A stretch of DNA of 32,955 bases from a virus: positions 1 through 32,955 of the IMG/VR virus record IMGVR_UViG_3300009177_000026; one strand, given 5' to 3'. A model generated the notes under the pieces. That model made no database searches. It was not told where the DNA came from and saw nothing but the letters and a program-made list of their open reading frames with translations. The number at the start of each line of letters is the position of its first letter. Positions within the stretch are counted from its first letter, which is position 1. A program made the position numbers and the translations under genes. Shown one piece after another: positions 1-8,077 of the stretch.

Positions 1-123
1 ACGTCGGTGAGCTGAAACACCAGGTCAGCAGGAATCGGCGTCGCCGCGAGCGACTCGAAATAAGCTTGCCCCTGCTCGAATCCTTCAGATGGCGGAGCGC
101 CCATCGAAATCGCCCACCGCGAA
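1..123. repeat. Direct terminal repeat, left copy (circle junction)
   Basis: These 123 bases are identical to 32833-32955. The copy lies inside one long reading frame that runs uninterrupted across the junction, so this is best read as assembly overlap of a circular molecule of about 32,832 bp. A real physical terminal redundancy cannot be excluded from sequence alone. Confidence 0.95.
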
Positions 124-1547
124 ATCAAGGGATAAGCCGAGGCATTCACACCCGTGGAATACAGGCCGGCCGAGACCGTTCCTATAATCGTTTCCGCCGA
201 CCAGCCGAGGCCCACGCCGGCCGACGTGATGAAGGCGAAAACCATGTTTCCGTCGAGCGGATCCCGAGTATAGAAAATGTAATCGAGCCCGTCGAGGGAA
301 ATGGTCGAGTAGAACCCGCGCGGAAAGGAATCCGGATCCGTCTGAATCAAGCCAAACGGCGTTTCGTCGAAATACACCGGAGCATCCGCCGCCACGAAGC
401 GCACGCAATGAACATTCGGAGCCACCGCGCTATTCGCCAGGTTGTAGGTAAACGCGATCAAATCGTCAGCACTGATAGACGGATAGGACACGAAGGCCGG
501 AGGGTTCGCCGAGCCAAACGGCACAATCACATCCGAGACCGTGAGCGAATCATCGGTATGGATCACCTGATGATATAAAAAGCTTGTTTGCGGAGCCGGA
601 AACGTGCCGGAGAACGCCACGAAAATGCAGTGTATGTTTCCGTCAGAATCCGGAACCATGCCGACCGGTTCCCACTGGTGCGTATCGGCGTCGTCCGTCG
701 TCCCGAGCGCCGTAAGCGAGCCCGCCCAGGTTGCGGCCGTCAGATCGCAAGGAGCTCCGAAAACGCGGTTTGCAACCGGCGTTCCCGAATCGGAGCCGGC
801 CGGAAACATCATCCAAAGCGTGTTATCGACCGCACGGTGAGCCACGCCAAAGCCGCCATTGGAGACGACCGGCAAGTCAGGGAATCGATACGTGAGCGTC
901 GACGAGATCACCGAACCCCAGGTTTCCGTAGACATATCGAACGTCACGGCCGCGATAGTGAAATCCGGAGCCCAAAAGACCGCGTACAGGTTCGCCGAGT
1001 CGACGGCCGAGGCATCGCGGACCACGCCGAAATACTCATAGGTGCTAGGAGGCGGAGACGGAAGGTTGTTATCCGCAATGTCCGGAGCGCCGGCCGCGTC
1101 GACCTCCGCCCACGTCACGCCCTCATCGTCGGACTTATAGGCGCGAAGCTTGAAAGTAGTAACATCCTGCAAAATCTGAAACCGAGTCGTCGCGCCGAAA
1201 TCAAAGGGACCGGCCGGCCCCGGATTGATGACGTTGTTCTCGAAACTGGTAGAAGCTTCCGACGTGATAATTTCCGGAAACTCAATCTCCGGAGCGTCGC
1301 CCGATGTCGACTCCAACAGGACCGCAGCCCAGAAACCCCAGACCAAGGAACCGACCGGCAGAAAAAAGTTGTATTCGATTTTGCCCGAGTCCGGAATAAC
1401 TTGCGACTGCGCATCCGGAACCATCGCATAGCGCGGAGCATGGCACTTACTCAGCTCCAACGGATCGAGCAAAGGCGCAATTGTGGGATTCCACGCCGCA
1501 AAAGCGTCGCGCCAGGAGGAATCAAGAGCCAAGCTGGATAAACTCAT
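1..1547 (-). CDS. Large virion spike/propeller-like protein, 5' part (gene spans the contig junction)
   Basis: The frame starts at ATG 1547 (MSLSSLALDSSW) and stays open to base 1. On the circle it continues to the stop at 32613, giving 588 residues, the longest protein here. The start overlaps the stop of the upstream gene (ATGA at 1544-1547). Residues about 50-460 are rich in beta-strands with repeated Trp/Gly/Asp turns, for example GVTWAEVDAAG, ETWGSVISS and GLGWSAETIIG, resembling the blades of a sialidase- or BNR-like propeller. The C-terminal part (FPGFSLLPAPHPVVGDG onward) resembles the beta-sandwich pattern of its operon neighbours. A receptor-binding or spike role is inferred from position and composition. 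No catalytic motif is recognised. Confidence 0.85.
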   Translation of the reverse strand, partial: MSLSSLALDSSWRDAFAAWNPTIAPLLDPLELSKCHAPRYAMVPDAQSQVIPDSGKIEYNFFLPVGSLVWGFWAAVLLESTSGDAPEIEFPEIITSEASTSFENNVINPGPAGPFDFGATTRFQILQDVTTFKLRAYKSDDEGVTWAEVDAAGAPDIADNNLPSPPPSTYEYFGVVRDASAVDSANLYAVFWAPDFTIAAVTFDMSTETWGSVISSTLTYRFPDLPVVSNGGFGVAHRAVDNTLWMMFPAGSDSGTPVANRVFGAPCDLTAATWAGSLTALGTTDDADTHQWEPVGMVPDSDGNIHCIFVAFSGTFPAPQTSFLYHQVIHTDDSLTVSDVIVPFGSANPPAFVSYPSISADDLIAFTYNLANSAVAPNVHCVRFVAADAPVYFDETPFGLIQTDPDSFPRGFYSTISLDGLDYIFYTRDPLDGNMVFAFITSAGVGLGWSAETIIGTVSAGLYSTGVNASAYPLISRWAISMGAPPSEGFEQGQAYFESLAATPIPADLVFQLTD

Positions 1548-2437
1548 CGTGCGAAAGCTTTGCAGCCCCCAAACCGAAAATAAAGATTCACCGGAGGAGC
1601 GCCGGCCCCATCCTCGCGGTAAACGTCCACGTACAGGCTATGCTCGCGTTGCACGTAAATCTCCGGCGTGTAAAGGCCAGGGAAGAACAGAACGGAATCA
1701 TCATTCGCCGCGCCGGAGGACAGAGGCACCAACGGCCGGCCCTGCCCGAACAAATCGTTAATGTGTATCGGAATATTCGAGTAGGGTTTGAAGACCTCAT
1801 CGACCAGTTGCACGTAGACGCCGGCCCCCTGCCCGAAATTCGGCCCGTCCGTCAGATTGTCGCCGGCGAGAATCGGAGCTCCGAACGGCGACCCGGATTC
1901 AACGCCAGGCGTAAACGGATCACACACGCCAAACCGCACCGCGAAATCCGCGTCCTTTTTTACCCGGAGCTGATTGAAGCGGATAGTATCGGTTCCGCCG
2001 ACGTTCGGCACCACCACCTGATAATCGAACTTCAGCGGAGAGACTTGCGCCGGATACGTCGGAGCCGCAATCCGCCCCGGTTCAAAATACTTGGAGCCAC
2101 GAAACAAAAGCTGCGCGTCGAGAATCGGAGCTCCGGTTTCGTTGCCGATCAAAATGGGAATCGTGCCACCGACCGGATACACCATCTGCGGATAGATGAT
2201 CGATCCGCGCGACGGCCGGAAGTTGGTTCCGAACTGCGCTTGCACGTCCGTCCGGAGCTTCGAGCTCTGCCATTGCCGGCGAGGAGTCTGGAAATTCCAA
2301 CCCGAAACGCCGATGTTGCGCGAGCGGACCAGGCGCAAGGCGAAAGGCGCATCCGTGTCGAGATTGATGGAGAATTCGCCGCCGCCCACCGGAACGGAAG
2401 GAACCCGGATTAAATAGTCCTGATGCCGCTGGATCAT
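1544..2437 (-). CDS. Beta-sandwich virion protein (capsid/spike candidate C)
   Basis: 297 residues from ATG 2437, whose ATG overlaps the stop of the upstream gene (ATGA). A GTG three codons upstream (2446) is a less likely start. There are no membrane segments. It contains two beta-rich halves: residues about 10-110 (LDTDAPFALRLV, then YPVGGTIPILIGNETG) and about 130-295 (FPGLYTPEIYVQREHSLYVDV, ending YFRFGGC). The pattern of a strand, a Pro-containing loop, a Gly-Gly turn and two strands matches the proteins at 2434-3255 and 3252-4277. The LDTDAPF.LR segment parallels LDDDEPFLLH of the upstream gene. Known capsid families cannot be assigned by eye, so a double or single jelly-roll capsid protein is inference. 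Confidence 0.85.
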   Translation of the reverse strand: MIQRHQDYLIRVPSVPVGGGEFSINLDTDAPFALRLVRSRNIGVSGWNFQTPRRQWQSSKLRTDVQAQFGTNFRPSRGSIIYPQMVYPVGGTIPILIGNETGAPILDAQLLFRGSKYFEPGRIAAPTYPAQVSPLKFDYQVVVPNVGGTDTIRFNQLRVKKDADFAVRFGVCDPFTPGVESGSPFGAPILAGDNLTDGPNFGQGAGVYVQLVDEVFKPYSNIPIHINDLFGQGRPLVPLSSGAANDDSVLFFPGLYTPEIYVQREHSLYVDVYREDGAGAPPVNLYFRFGGCKAFAR

Positions 2438-3255
2438 TCCGCGCACTCCTTACGCCGTTTGAACCCGAGCAAAGTTCCCTGAATCAATACCGGCGTCGAC
2501 GCCGAGCCGCCCGCCAGCGCACCCGAGGAGAGCGCCGTTACAAGTTCGGTTTGCGCATCGTCACCCGTCGCATAGGCGAACAGCACCGCGAACGCGGCCG
2601 GCGTGTTATTGATTGCGTTCTGGACATCGGCAAACGTCGACGAAATCGCCGAGGCTCCATCCGTCGCCAACGTCACCGTCACCGCCGAGCCGACCACCCC
2701 GACCGTTAGCGCATGATTCGGCGTCGCGACGTAGGCGAGCTGAATAGTCGCACTGTTGCCGGCCGTGCCATACACCGCCGCGTAGAAGGTGAGCACAGCC
2801 GCCGAGCCCGTCAGCCGGCGAGAAGCCACGCCCGCATTCGTCGAGAGCTGAAAATCGAACAGCAGAGCGCCGCCCGCGTCGCAGAGCACGGCCGGTTCAA
2901 CAGGAAAGCCGAATCCGTTGATACTGTCAAATCCGGATTGACAGTTCGCGCCGAGCGCGAGCACCAGGTCTTCCGAAAGCGGATTGCCCCGCGTATCCCA
3001 GATTCGACACAGGCCAGGCGTCGCGCCGTTCTCGACCCCGAGCGCGGTTCCAATTTGCGGAAACACAATCGCATGGAGCAAAAACGGTTCGTCGTCGTCG
3101 AGCTGGTGAGGAAGTTGGCGAACCATGACCCCATCGCCCGGTATCGTGAACTCGAAATCGACCTCATAGGGAATGTCCCTGTAGCCGGCCGGCGTCGCGT
3201 AAGCGAACTGCGGTTTATAGAGCTGCTTAGGATCCTCGCAGAAATAAGGCGTCAA
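2434..3255 (-). CDS. Beta-sandwich virion protein with inserted domain (candidate B)
   Basis: 273 residues. The start is a TTG at 3255 that overlaps the upstream stop (TTGA). The next Met lies far inside the conserved region, so TTG is preferred. Residues about 17-165 form a beta-rich domain opening with TPAGYRDIPYEVDFEFTIPG, which parallels TPAGYSDEAFTFF in the 341-residue neighbour, followed by CRIWDTRGNPLSEDLVL. Residues about 165-255 look like an inserted module (GTAGNSATIQLAY, then VTVTLATDGASAISST and ADVQNAIN) of a kind common in phage surface proteins. The outer fold then resumes in its last strand (VLIQGTLLGFKRRKE). It is probably a capsid or decoration component. Function is inferred from paralogy and operon position. 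Confidence 0.85.
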   Translation of the reverse strand: MTPYFCEDPKQLYKPQFAYATPAGYRDIPYEVDFEFTIPGDGVMVRQLPHQLDDDEPFLLHAIVFPQIGTALGVENGATPGLCRIWDTRGNPLSEDLVLALGANCQSGFDSINGFGFPVEPAVLCDAGGALLFDFQLSTNAGVASRRLTGSAAVLTFYAAVYGTAGNSATIQLAYVATPNHALTVGVVGSAVTVTLATDGASAISSTFADVQNAINNTPAAFAVLFAYATGDDAQTELVTALSSGALAGGSASTPVLIQGTLLGFKRRKECAE

Positions 3256-4277
3256 ACTTTCCTCCGTTTCACCGCATCGAATTCGATTTGCGCTGTGATG
3301 AGTCCGGAGCCCGCAGCCAGAATGTTCGCCACGTCGAGGATGATGCGTCGACCACGGCCGCGCACAACCAAGGAAGGGAACATTGGGAACCAGGTATTGA
3401 ACGACGCGAAAGGGATAAGATCGCCGCCCGTCACCGAATACCCGGAAGGGTCTCGAAGTTGGACGACCGGAATTCCGCTCGCGGATCCGGAGTAAGTCGT
3501 CAGCACGCGGAAGCGCCGCACCACCGTATCATCCGCGCCTTGCACAATGATCGCGTTATCGTAGCTCGAAGCGCCCGGAGCCACCGAGATCGCATCCGAA
3601 AAGAAAGTAAACGCCTCATCGCTATAGCCGGCCGGCGTTTCCGGCGTGCATTGATTGCCTAGCAGGAACTCCGGAGCCATGATGTTTTGATTCGGCCCGC
3701 ATAAGAGCCGATCCCGAGACCGCAAAGCGGCTATCGGATTTTCCATCATTTCGAGTTTGCCCGGCGTTCGCGCCGGCGTCGAGTATCCGACGATGCAGGA
3801 GCCCGCGTTTGCCGCCCGAGCTGCGTTCGCATCCGTTTCGTTGATCCAGTAGCGAAGCACACCCCAGAACTCTAAATCTGTGTCACCCTCAGCCCCGCTC
3901 ACCTCGACCCCGATGCGCCCGCCCGCGTCGACCGCAATGGGTTCATTGAGCGTATACATATTGCCGCCGCGACCGGCCGGAGCTCCGAACGGCGACGCGT
4001 TCACCGGAAGCGGATTTTGGGTGAGAAACCGGCCGTTCGGCCACTTGATTTTCACCTTGGTATCGTTTTGCATCACGACACCTTTGCAGAAAAACACCGT
4101 GCGTTCGTTGTTCGCGACGCGCCCCTGAGTCGGACCCGCGACCGAGCCCGCCGCTACGCTTCCCTGATAGGGAATGATGTAGCTCAAATCGATATGGCGC
4201 AACCCCGGAGGCGGAACCGGCCGGCCGCACGAATTCAGAACGAAATCCGCTTGCGTCAATAGTTCAAACTGTGGCAA
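3252..4277 (-). CDS. Internally duplicated beta-sandwich protein (major capsid candidate A)
   Basis: 341 residues. The start is TTG at 4277, chosen because a strong GGAGG ribosome site sits 8 nt upstream and no ATG is suitably placed. The protein has two similar halves. Residues 30-146 contain KIKWPNGRFLTQ, then NEPIAVDAGGRIGVEV, then LEFWGVLRYW. Residues 222-338 contain QLRDPSGYSVTG, then FPSLVVRGRGRRIILDV, then ITAQIEFDAV. This looks like two jelly-roll-type domains in one chain, the layout of double jelly-roll capsid proteins. The second half shares TPAGY.D with the N-terminus of the next gene. There is no membrane segment or signal peptide. Capsid function is inference. A fibre head or spike is the alternative. 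Confidence 0.87.
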   Translation of the reverse strand: MPQFELLTQADFVLNSCGRPVPPPGLRHIDLSYIIPYQGSVAAGSVAGPTQGRVANNERTVFFCKGVVMQNDTKVKIKWPNGRFLTQNPLPVNASPFGAPAGRGGNMYTLNEPIAVDAGGRIGVEVSGAEGDTDLEFWGVLRYWINETDANAARAANAGSCIVGYSTPARTPGKLEMMENPIAALRSRDRLLCGPNQNIMAPEFLLGNQCTPETPAGYSDEAFTFFSDAISVAPGASSYDNAIIVQGADDTVVRRFRVLTTYSGSASGIPVVQLRDPSGYSVTGGDLIPFASFNTWFPMFPSLVVRGRGRRIILDVANILAAGSGLITAQIEFDAVKRRKV

Positions 4278-4281
4278 CCGC

Positions 4282-5076
4282 TTACCTCCGCCCGTTTTTC
4301 GTTTTTGCTATTTCAAGCGCCGCCCACACCGAGAACGCCAGCAGGCCGACGCTACCCCAGAACACGTTTGCCGAAAGGCCATCCGTATCGACGACGCCGG
4401 CGACGCCCGACGCCTGCCACGGATAAAGGTTCGGACTCCCGAGGTAAGGCGCGTTCGGATTCGCCGCCGCATCCGGATACAGATTTTGATTGCCCGCCCA
4501 CCCTGCCATTGAGCACGCCCGGAGCTGCTCCGGAGAAACTTGCGCCTGCTGCACGCATCCGGAACGGAGATCCGCGCAGATATTATCCGTGCGGCAGCTC
4601 GCCGGCGTCGGTCGAGCGACGGCCGCAGGAGGCGGAGGAGGCGGAGGAGGCGGAGGCGGAGGCGCAACCACGACCGGAGGCGGAGCCAGAGGCCGAGTCG
4701 GAGCACCCTTTACAACCGGCCGCTCAATCGGAAAGACCGTCTGTAGCGGCAGAATCTTAGGAGCGCAAGGAAGCGAACCCGCAGCGCCGGCAGCGCCGGC
4801 CGATCCGCCGCCAGGCGAACCAGGCGAACCCGAGCCGGAACCGGAGCCGGCCGCGCCACCACCCACCGCGAACGGTGAGTAAGGCGAGACAGCCCCCGGA
4901 ACCTGCCCGATACTGTTTCCCCCAAGGCGAGTTATCAATGAGTCCAGGGTTTTGTTACCGTTCACGAACGACCCGGCAACCACCGACACGCGCCGATCCT
5001 GAGCCGCGATCCGCTCCGGACTCATCGGCGTTGCGCTATTCGGTTCAGTGCAGGCAGCAGCAAACGGAACGTACAT
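4282..5076 (-). CDS. Pro/Gly-rich tail-anchored virion protein
   Basis: 264 residues from ATG 5076 (MYVPFAAACTEPNS), with AGGGTG about 9 nt upstream. A GTG at 5148 would add a poorly supported extension. The order is a short N-terminal region, a Gly/Ser/Ala linker, an uninterrupted polyproline stretch (DNA 4629-4675 is a CCGCCT-type repeat on the coding strand), a four-Cys segment (CRTDNICADLRSGC...C), and a single C-terminal membrane helix (VFWGSVGLLAFSVWAALEIA) ending in KTKNGRR. The MYV/MYL start and the GRR tail are shared with several operon neighbours. It probably sits in a virion membrane with its extended N-terminal part projecting. It is not recognised as a known family. Confidence 0.85.
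   Translation of the reverse strand: MYVPFAAACTEPNSATPMSPERIAAQDRRVSVVAGSFVNGNKTLDSLITRLGGNSIGQVPGAVSPYSPFAVGGGAAGSGSGSGSPGSPGGGSAGAAGAAGSLPCAPKILPLQTVFPIERPVVKGAPTRPLAPPPVVVAPPPPPPPPPPPPAAVARPTPASCRTDNICADLRSGCVQQAQVSPEQLRACSMAGWAGNQNLYPDAAANPNAPYLGSPNLYPWQASGVAGVVDTDGLSANVFWGSVGLLAFSVWAALEIAKTKNGRR
4285..4290 (-). promoter_or_regulatory. Strong ribosome-binding site that supports a TTG start
   Basis: On the minus strand this reads CGGAGG, directly before the TAA of the preceding gene and 8 nt before TTG 4277. It is the main reason to accept TTG as the start of the 341-residue protein. Confidence 0.7.
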
Positions 5077-5305
5077 TGTTGATTCACCCTGAAAAGGAAA
5101 CGAGAAGAAAAAAGCCAGTGATTCGAGGCCACCAGGCCCGAGGACCACGTTTCAACGCGTCGGAAACGTCAAACGCTCGACCCCCGGAGCAGATAGCCCC
5201 GAAACACAACCAACCCCCCACGGCGAAGCGGACAACCGAGGACCCGAGGAAGCCAAGGAATCAGGCCCCAACATGCGCCCGCGACGCCGCGAAGGGAAGC
5301 CGGAA
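5077..5305. other. Longest untranslated gap within the virion operon
   Basis: About 230 bp with no convincing gene. On the coding (minus) strand it holds a GC-rich stretch with weak self-complementarity (around GGCC TGGT GGCC), then CTTTTTTCTT about 20 nt before the ribosome site of the next gene. That could be a weak terminator followed by a fresh leader, but no promoter hexamers are clear. Confidence 0.3.
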
Positions 5306-5923
5306 CTACTGTACCGACCGATCCGTGAGACCGTCCAAGAAAACGATCATGTTGCTATCGGCCGTCAGAGTCGGAGCCGCCACACCGCCGCCGCCAAACG
5401 TCAGCGTCATGCTGAACTGTTGAAGCGGAGCGATGTACTTGGCCCAATCGCCGTAACGCCGCATATTCTGCGGAGCCGGAACGCCGAGCGTATACACGCT
5501 CTCGCCCGAATTCTGCGTAACGCCGGTGAGACCCGCGCCGGCCGGGAACATCCACAGGAAGCCCTCGTGAAAGGTCTTCTCGTCGATCTTGAATTCCATG
5601 TAGCACGAATTCAAAATCAAATCGATGTCCGATTTCAGCATGGACGACTGGAAGTAGAATCCAATCGCCATGAGCAGCAGGCAGCGCGGAGGCGGAAACT
5701 GGTTCCCGCGCGTGAGGTTCGTTTGCAGTTTCGTTTTGATCTGACCCGAAACCGCCGGATTCTGCTGACCGATCGGCACCGAGAACGGATTGTAGGTCGC
5801 CTGCAGCGCCGATCCGCTCAACAGTGTGACCGTATCCCAGTACTGCCACGGTCCACGGTCGACCCAATCGCCCATTACGGAATTGGTGTTGCGGCCGCGA
5901 GACTGGTTTTCATCGTAAGCCAT
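5306..5923 (-). CDS. Compact beta-rich virion protein (possible second capsid or vertex protein)
   Basis: 205 residues from ATG 5923, with AGGAG well placed upstream. It is soluble and has no signal peptide. The segments KLQTNLTRGNQFPPPRC, YMEFKIDEKTFHEGFLWMF, PAGAGL and YIAPLQQFSMTLTF alternate as strands, ending in IVFLDGLTDRSVQ. The K.fhxxhhxxfPAGxGL and LDG...R.VQ signatures suggest a single jelly-roll-like fold. The size is too small for a double jelly roll. It lies directly after the basic membrane protein gene and before the tail-anchored Pro-rich gene, so it is an abundant-structural-protein candidate. Minor capsid, penton or lattice roles are all possible. Confidence 0.85.
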   Translation of the reverse strand: MAYDENQSRGRNTNSVMGDWVDRGPWQYWDTVTLLSGSALQATYNPFSVPIGQQNPAVSGQIKTKLQTNLTRGNQFPPPRCLLLMAIGFYFQSSMLKSDIDLILNSCYMEFKIDEKTFHEGFLWMFPAGAGLTGVTQNSGESVYTLGVPAPQNMRRYGDWAKYIAPLQQFSMTLTFGGGGVAAPTLTADSNMIVFLDGLTDRSVQ

Positions 5924-5993
5924 CTGAAAAAACTCCTAACCTTGAAAATTTTGAAATGCCCGTCTGAATACAACCGAACCGGAGGAGTGCGCC

Positions 5994-6881
5994 CTAGTAA
6001 AGCGTGTCCCGGCCGTTGTAGATGTTTCCGTTTGCGTAGCTACCGACGCCGGCCGGAGAACCGGCAGACGCCGCAGCTGCGGCCGGAGGGAGCATCGGCT
6101 GCCGCCACATGCCCGGAATGTCGATTTCGGCTTTGTTGAAAGGATCAACGAGCCGTTGAGGAGTGACGAACGCCTGAGCCTGATAGTCGCCCATGCCGAG
6201 CTGTGCGACGTACTGACCGAACGGCGTGTAATCGTTGATGAGGCGGAGCACGATTTGCACGGCCGTACCGGAGGCGACGCCCGCCGCCGCCGATGCGTTC
6301 TTGAGAACGCGGCCGGCGAGGAACCACAGCCCCAGGCCCGCCGCGAAGTTGCCGGCGTAACCCATCGCCCCGGTGTTTTTCTCACCGAGAACCATTTGCG
6401 TGAGGAGCTTCGAGCCCAGAGCGCCGGCGATGACGAAAACCGCGTTCGTCACCAACGCCCCGATACCACCGACGCCCGCCCGCCCGGTGTTGTGTCGCCG
6501 AGCCGCGCGACGGCGATGCGCCTGCGACTTGCGAGCTCCAGAATTCTTTCGATGTCCCACTTTGCGAGCAGCCGTTTTTTTGGCCGCAGAGTTGGACTTT
6601 CGTTTCGTCGTAGCCATTTTCTGATGTCCTTTCCGAGTGCCAGGGTTGCCGGCAGTGTGAGCGCGTCGAGTGAATCCAATAATCTCGCCGGTGTTTTTCT
6701 TCACACGCCCGTGGCGAGATGCCGGCGTGTGTTTCTTAGCTGCGCGTTTCGCCGACTTGCGACGAGCGAGCGCCGCCTTCTGAGCCGGCGAACCGAAAAT
6801 AGCGATTTGCTTATCGCTGAGCTTCCGCGCCTTTTTACGGCCCGGATTCACAACGATTCGTTCTCGTGAACTGTTAGCCAT
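5994..6881 (-). CDS. Highly basic DNA-binding-like protein fused to membrane helices
   Basis: 295 residues. Residues 1-135 are packed with Lys/Arg, Ala and Ser (GRKKARKLSDKQ, KKTAARKVGHRKNSGARK, RRRAARRH), like a core or histone-like DNA-condensing segment. Residues about 138-160, 174-191 and 198-215 are hydrophobic helices, followed by a Pro/Ala-rich tail. A protein that both binds nucleic acid and sits in a membrane could tether the genome to an internal virion membrane, which is inference. An internal ATG at 6617 has a strong GGAAAGGA ribosome site 9 nt upstream and would give a 207-residue short form. Two products from one frame are therefore possible. The outer start at 6881 has only a weak ribosome site. 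Confidence 0.85.
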   Translation of the reverse strand: MANSSRERIVVNPGRKKARKLSDKQIAIFGSPAQKAALARRKSAKRAAKKHTPASRHGRVKKNTGEIIGFTRRAHTAGNPGTRKGHQKMATTKRKSNSAAKKTAARKVGHRKNSGARKSQAHRRRAARRHNTGRAGVGGIGALVTNAVFVIAGALGSKLLTQMVLGEKNTGAMGYAGNFAAGLGLWFLAGRVLKNASAAAGVASGTAVQIVLRLINDYTPFGQYVAQLGMGDYQAQAFVTPQRLVDPFNKAEIDIPGMWRQPMLPPAAAAASAGSPAGVGSYANGNIYNGRDTLY

Positions 6882-6996
6882 CGTTATCGGTTCCCTTCAT
6901 TCCCAAAAAATCGAACCAGCCAAATCCGACTACGAAGGAAAGAGGCGACGGAGGTTCAAGACGCCGCCCCAACCCAAGCACCCGCCGACGCGCCCG

Positions 6997-7332
6997 CTAT
7001 CGCGCGTTCGTCGGAGGCCGCTCAACCGAGAATCCGAACGTAATCGCCACCGTTCCGGCCGTGGTCAAAACGACGGTGTTGGCCGTTTTGGAAGCAACGA
7101 AAATCGTTTGCGCGTAGAACGTCGCCGCGCGAGGTTCGAGGCGAACCAGCGGAAAATCGCGGTCGAGATCCGCCTGAGACAGATTCAAATTGTGTTGAAT
7201 CGTGACGTTGGCCGTTGCGCCGTCCGTTGCGATCCGACCCGAGACGAGAGACTTTCCGCGATTCTGCGCCACAGTGGGCGGAGTCGTCGACGGAGCCGCG
7301 TTCGGATAGTAGTAAGTGGGAGTATTCGCCAT
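6997..7332 (-). CDS. Small beta-rich structural protein
   Basis: 111 residues from ATG 7332, with AAAGG upstream. The protein has a short Tyr/Pro/Thr N-terminus, then IQHNLNLSQADLDRDFPLV, IFVASKTANTVVLTT and ITFGFSVERP. The alternating strand pattern and size fit a minor capsid or spike-base protein. It has no Cys, no membrane segment and no catalytic motif. Neighbours on both sides are highly basic proteins, so it is probably made together with virion core components. The family is not recognised. Confidence 0.82.
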   Translation of the reverse strand: MANTPTYYYPNAAPSTTPPTVAQNRGKSLVSGRIATDGATANVTIQHNLNLSQADLDRDFPLVRLEPRAATFYAQTIFVASKTANTVVLTTAGTVAITFGFSVERPPTNAR

Positions 7333-7377
7333 TTCAAAAACCTTTCTTTGTTGCCGTTTTGTGTCTGCTGCTGCCTG

Positions 7378-8070
7378 CTAACCGTCGATTCCCTCATCCG
7401 GAATCGTGTACCCGCCGCCCGCGAAGGAAATCAGCCGGTTTACGGTGTCATAGATCACCGTTGGAGGACTGGACTTTACGAACTTTGGAGCCCCGTTCAC
7501 GCGGACAGCTTGACGCCGGCCGCTGAAAGATAAATGCTTGCGCTTACCGCGCCGACCAGGATTCCGAACCATGCGCCGCCCGCCGAACTTATGGTTGTAG
7601 ATAGCTTCGCCGCCATCCTCCGGCCGCAAGTGATCTTTAATCGTGTAGTAGTAGGCCCGATGCAGCGTTCCTAAGACTTCGGACTCGTGCGCCGTTTCCG
7701 GATCAATGCCGAAATCTTCGAGATTGACGCCTTGATCGCCGCCTTCTAAAAACAGTTGGTTGCGCCGTTCGTTCGACGACAACACAGCCGGCCCGTTATC
7801 GTCCGCAAAATCCTTGACCGTTACGCGGTAATTGCCCTTTGCCGAGACGATGACCAGTTTTTCGCACTCGCCGAGGCCCCATAGAACCGTGTGCGAGTGA
7901 ATCGGCGTGACAATCTTTAGCCGGCGTTCACTAGGCCGGCCGTGGAATTCCTGATAGGCGAGCTCCGCCGATTCGATCCCGTTGCGTCGACGCGCCACGC
8001 CGGAATTCTTTCTTGAGCGCACCCCGGCCGCGGATTTTTTGCTCTTTGCCTTAATCGCTTTTTTCGCCAT
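7378..8070 (-). CDS. Basic-ended virion/core protein
   Basis: 230 residues from ATG 8070. Residues 1-30 are Lys/Arg-rich (MAKKAIKAKSKKSAAG...RSRKNSGVARRR) and resemble the basic segment of the 295-residue protein (both contain RKNSG). Residues about 35-150 form a mixed alpha/beta domain (RLKIVTPIHSHTVLWGLGECEKL, then NYRVTVKDFADD). Residues about 165-195 are again basic (RRMVRNPGRRGKRKH). It is soluble. Two positively charged patches around a folded domain suggest nucleic-acid binding inside the particle. It could be a core protein or a regulator. No named family is recognised. Confidence 0.82.
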   Translation of the reverse strand: MAKKAIKAKSKKSAAGVRSRKNSGVARRRNGIESAELAYQEFHGRPSERRLKIVTPIHSHTVLWGLGECEKLVIVSAKGNYRVTVKDFADDNGPAVLSSNERRNQLFLEGGDQGVNLEDFGIDPETAHESEVLGTLHRAYYYTIKDHLRPEDGGEAIYNHKFGGRRMVRNPGRRGKRKHLSFSGRRQAVRVNGAPKFVKSSPPTVIYDTVNRLISFAGGGYTIPDEGIDG

Positions 8071-8077
8071 CGCGATG

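Noticed and set aside
66-1541. Long rightward reading frames (66-578, 588-1541) opposite the 588-residue gene
   Set aside because: They are Arg-rich, lack ribosome sites and are antisense shadows of a continuous leftward gene with normal composition and a coupled start.
4629-4675. Rightward poly-Gly or poly-Arg frames
   Set aside because: They are antisense to the polyproline stretch of the leftward tail-anchored protein.
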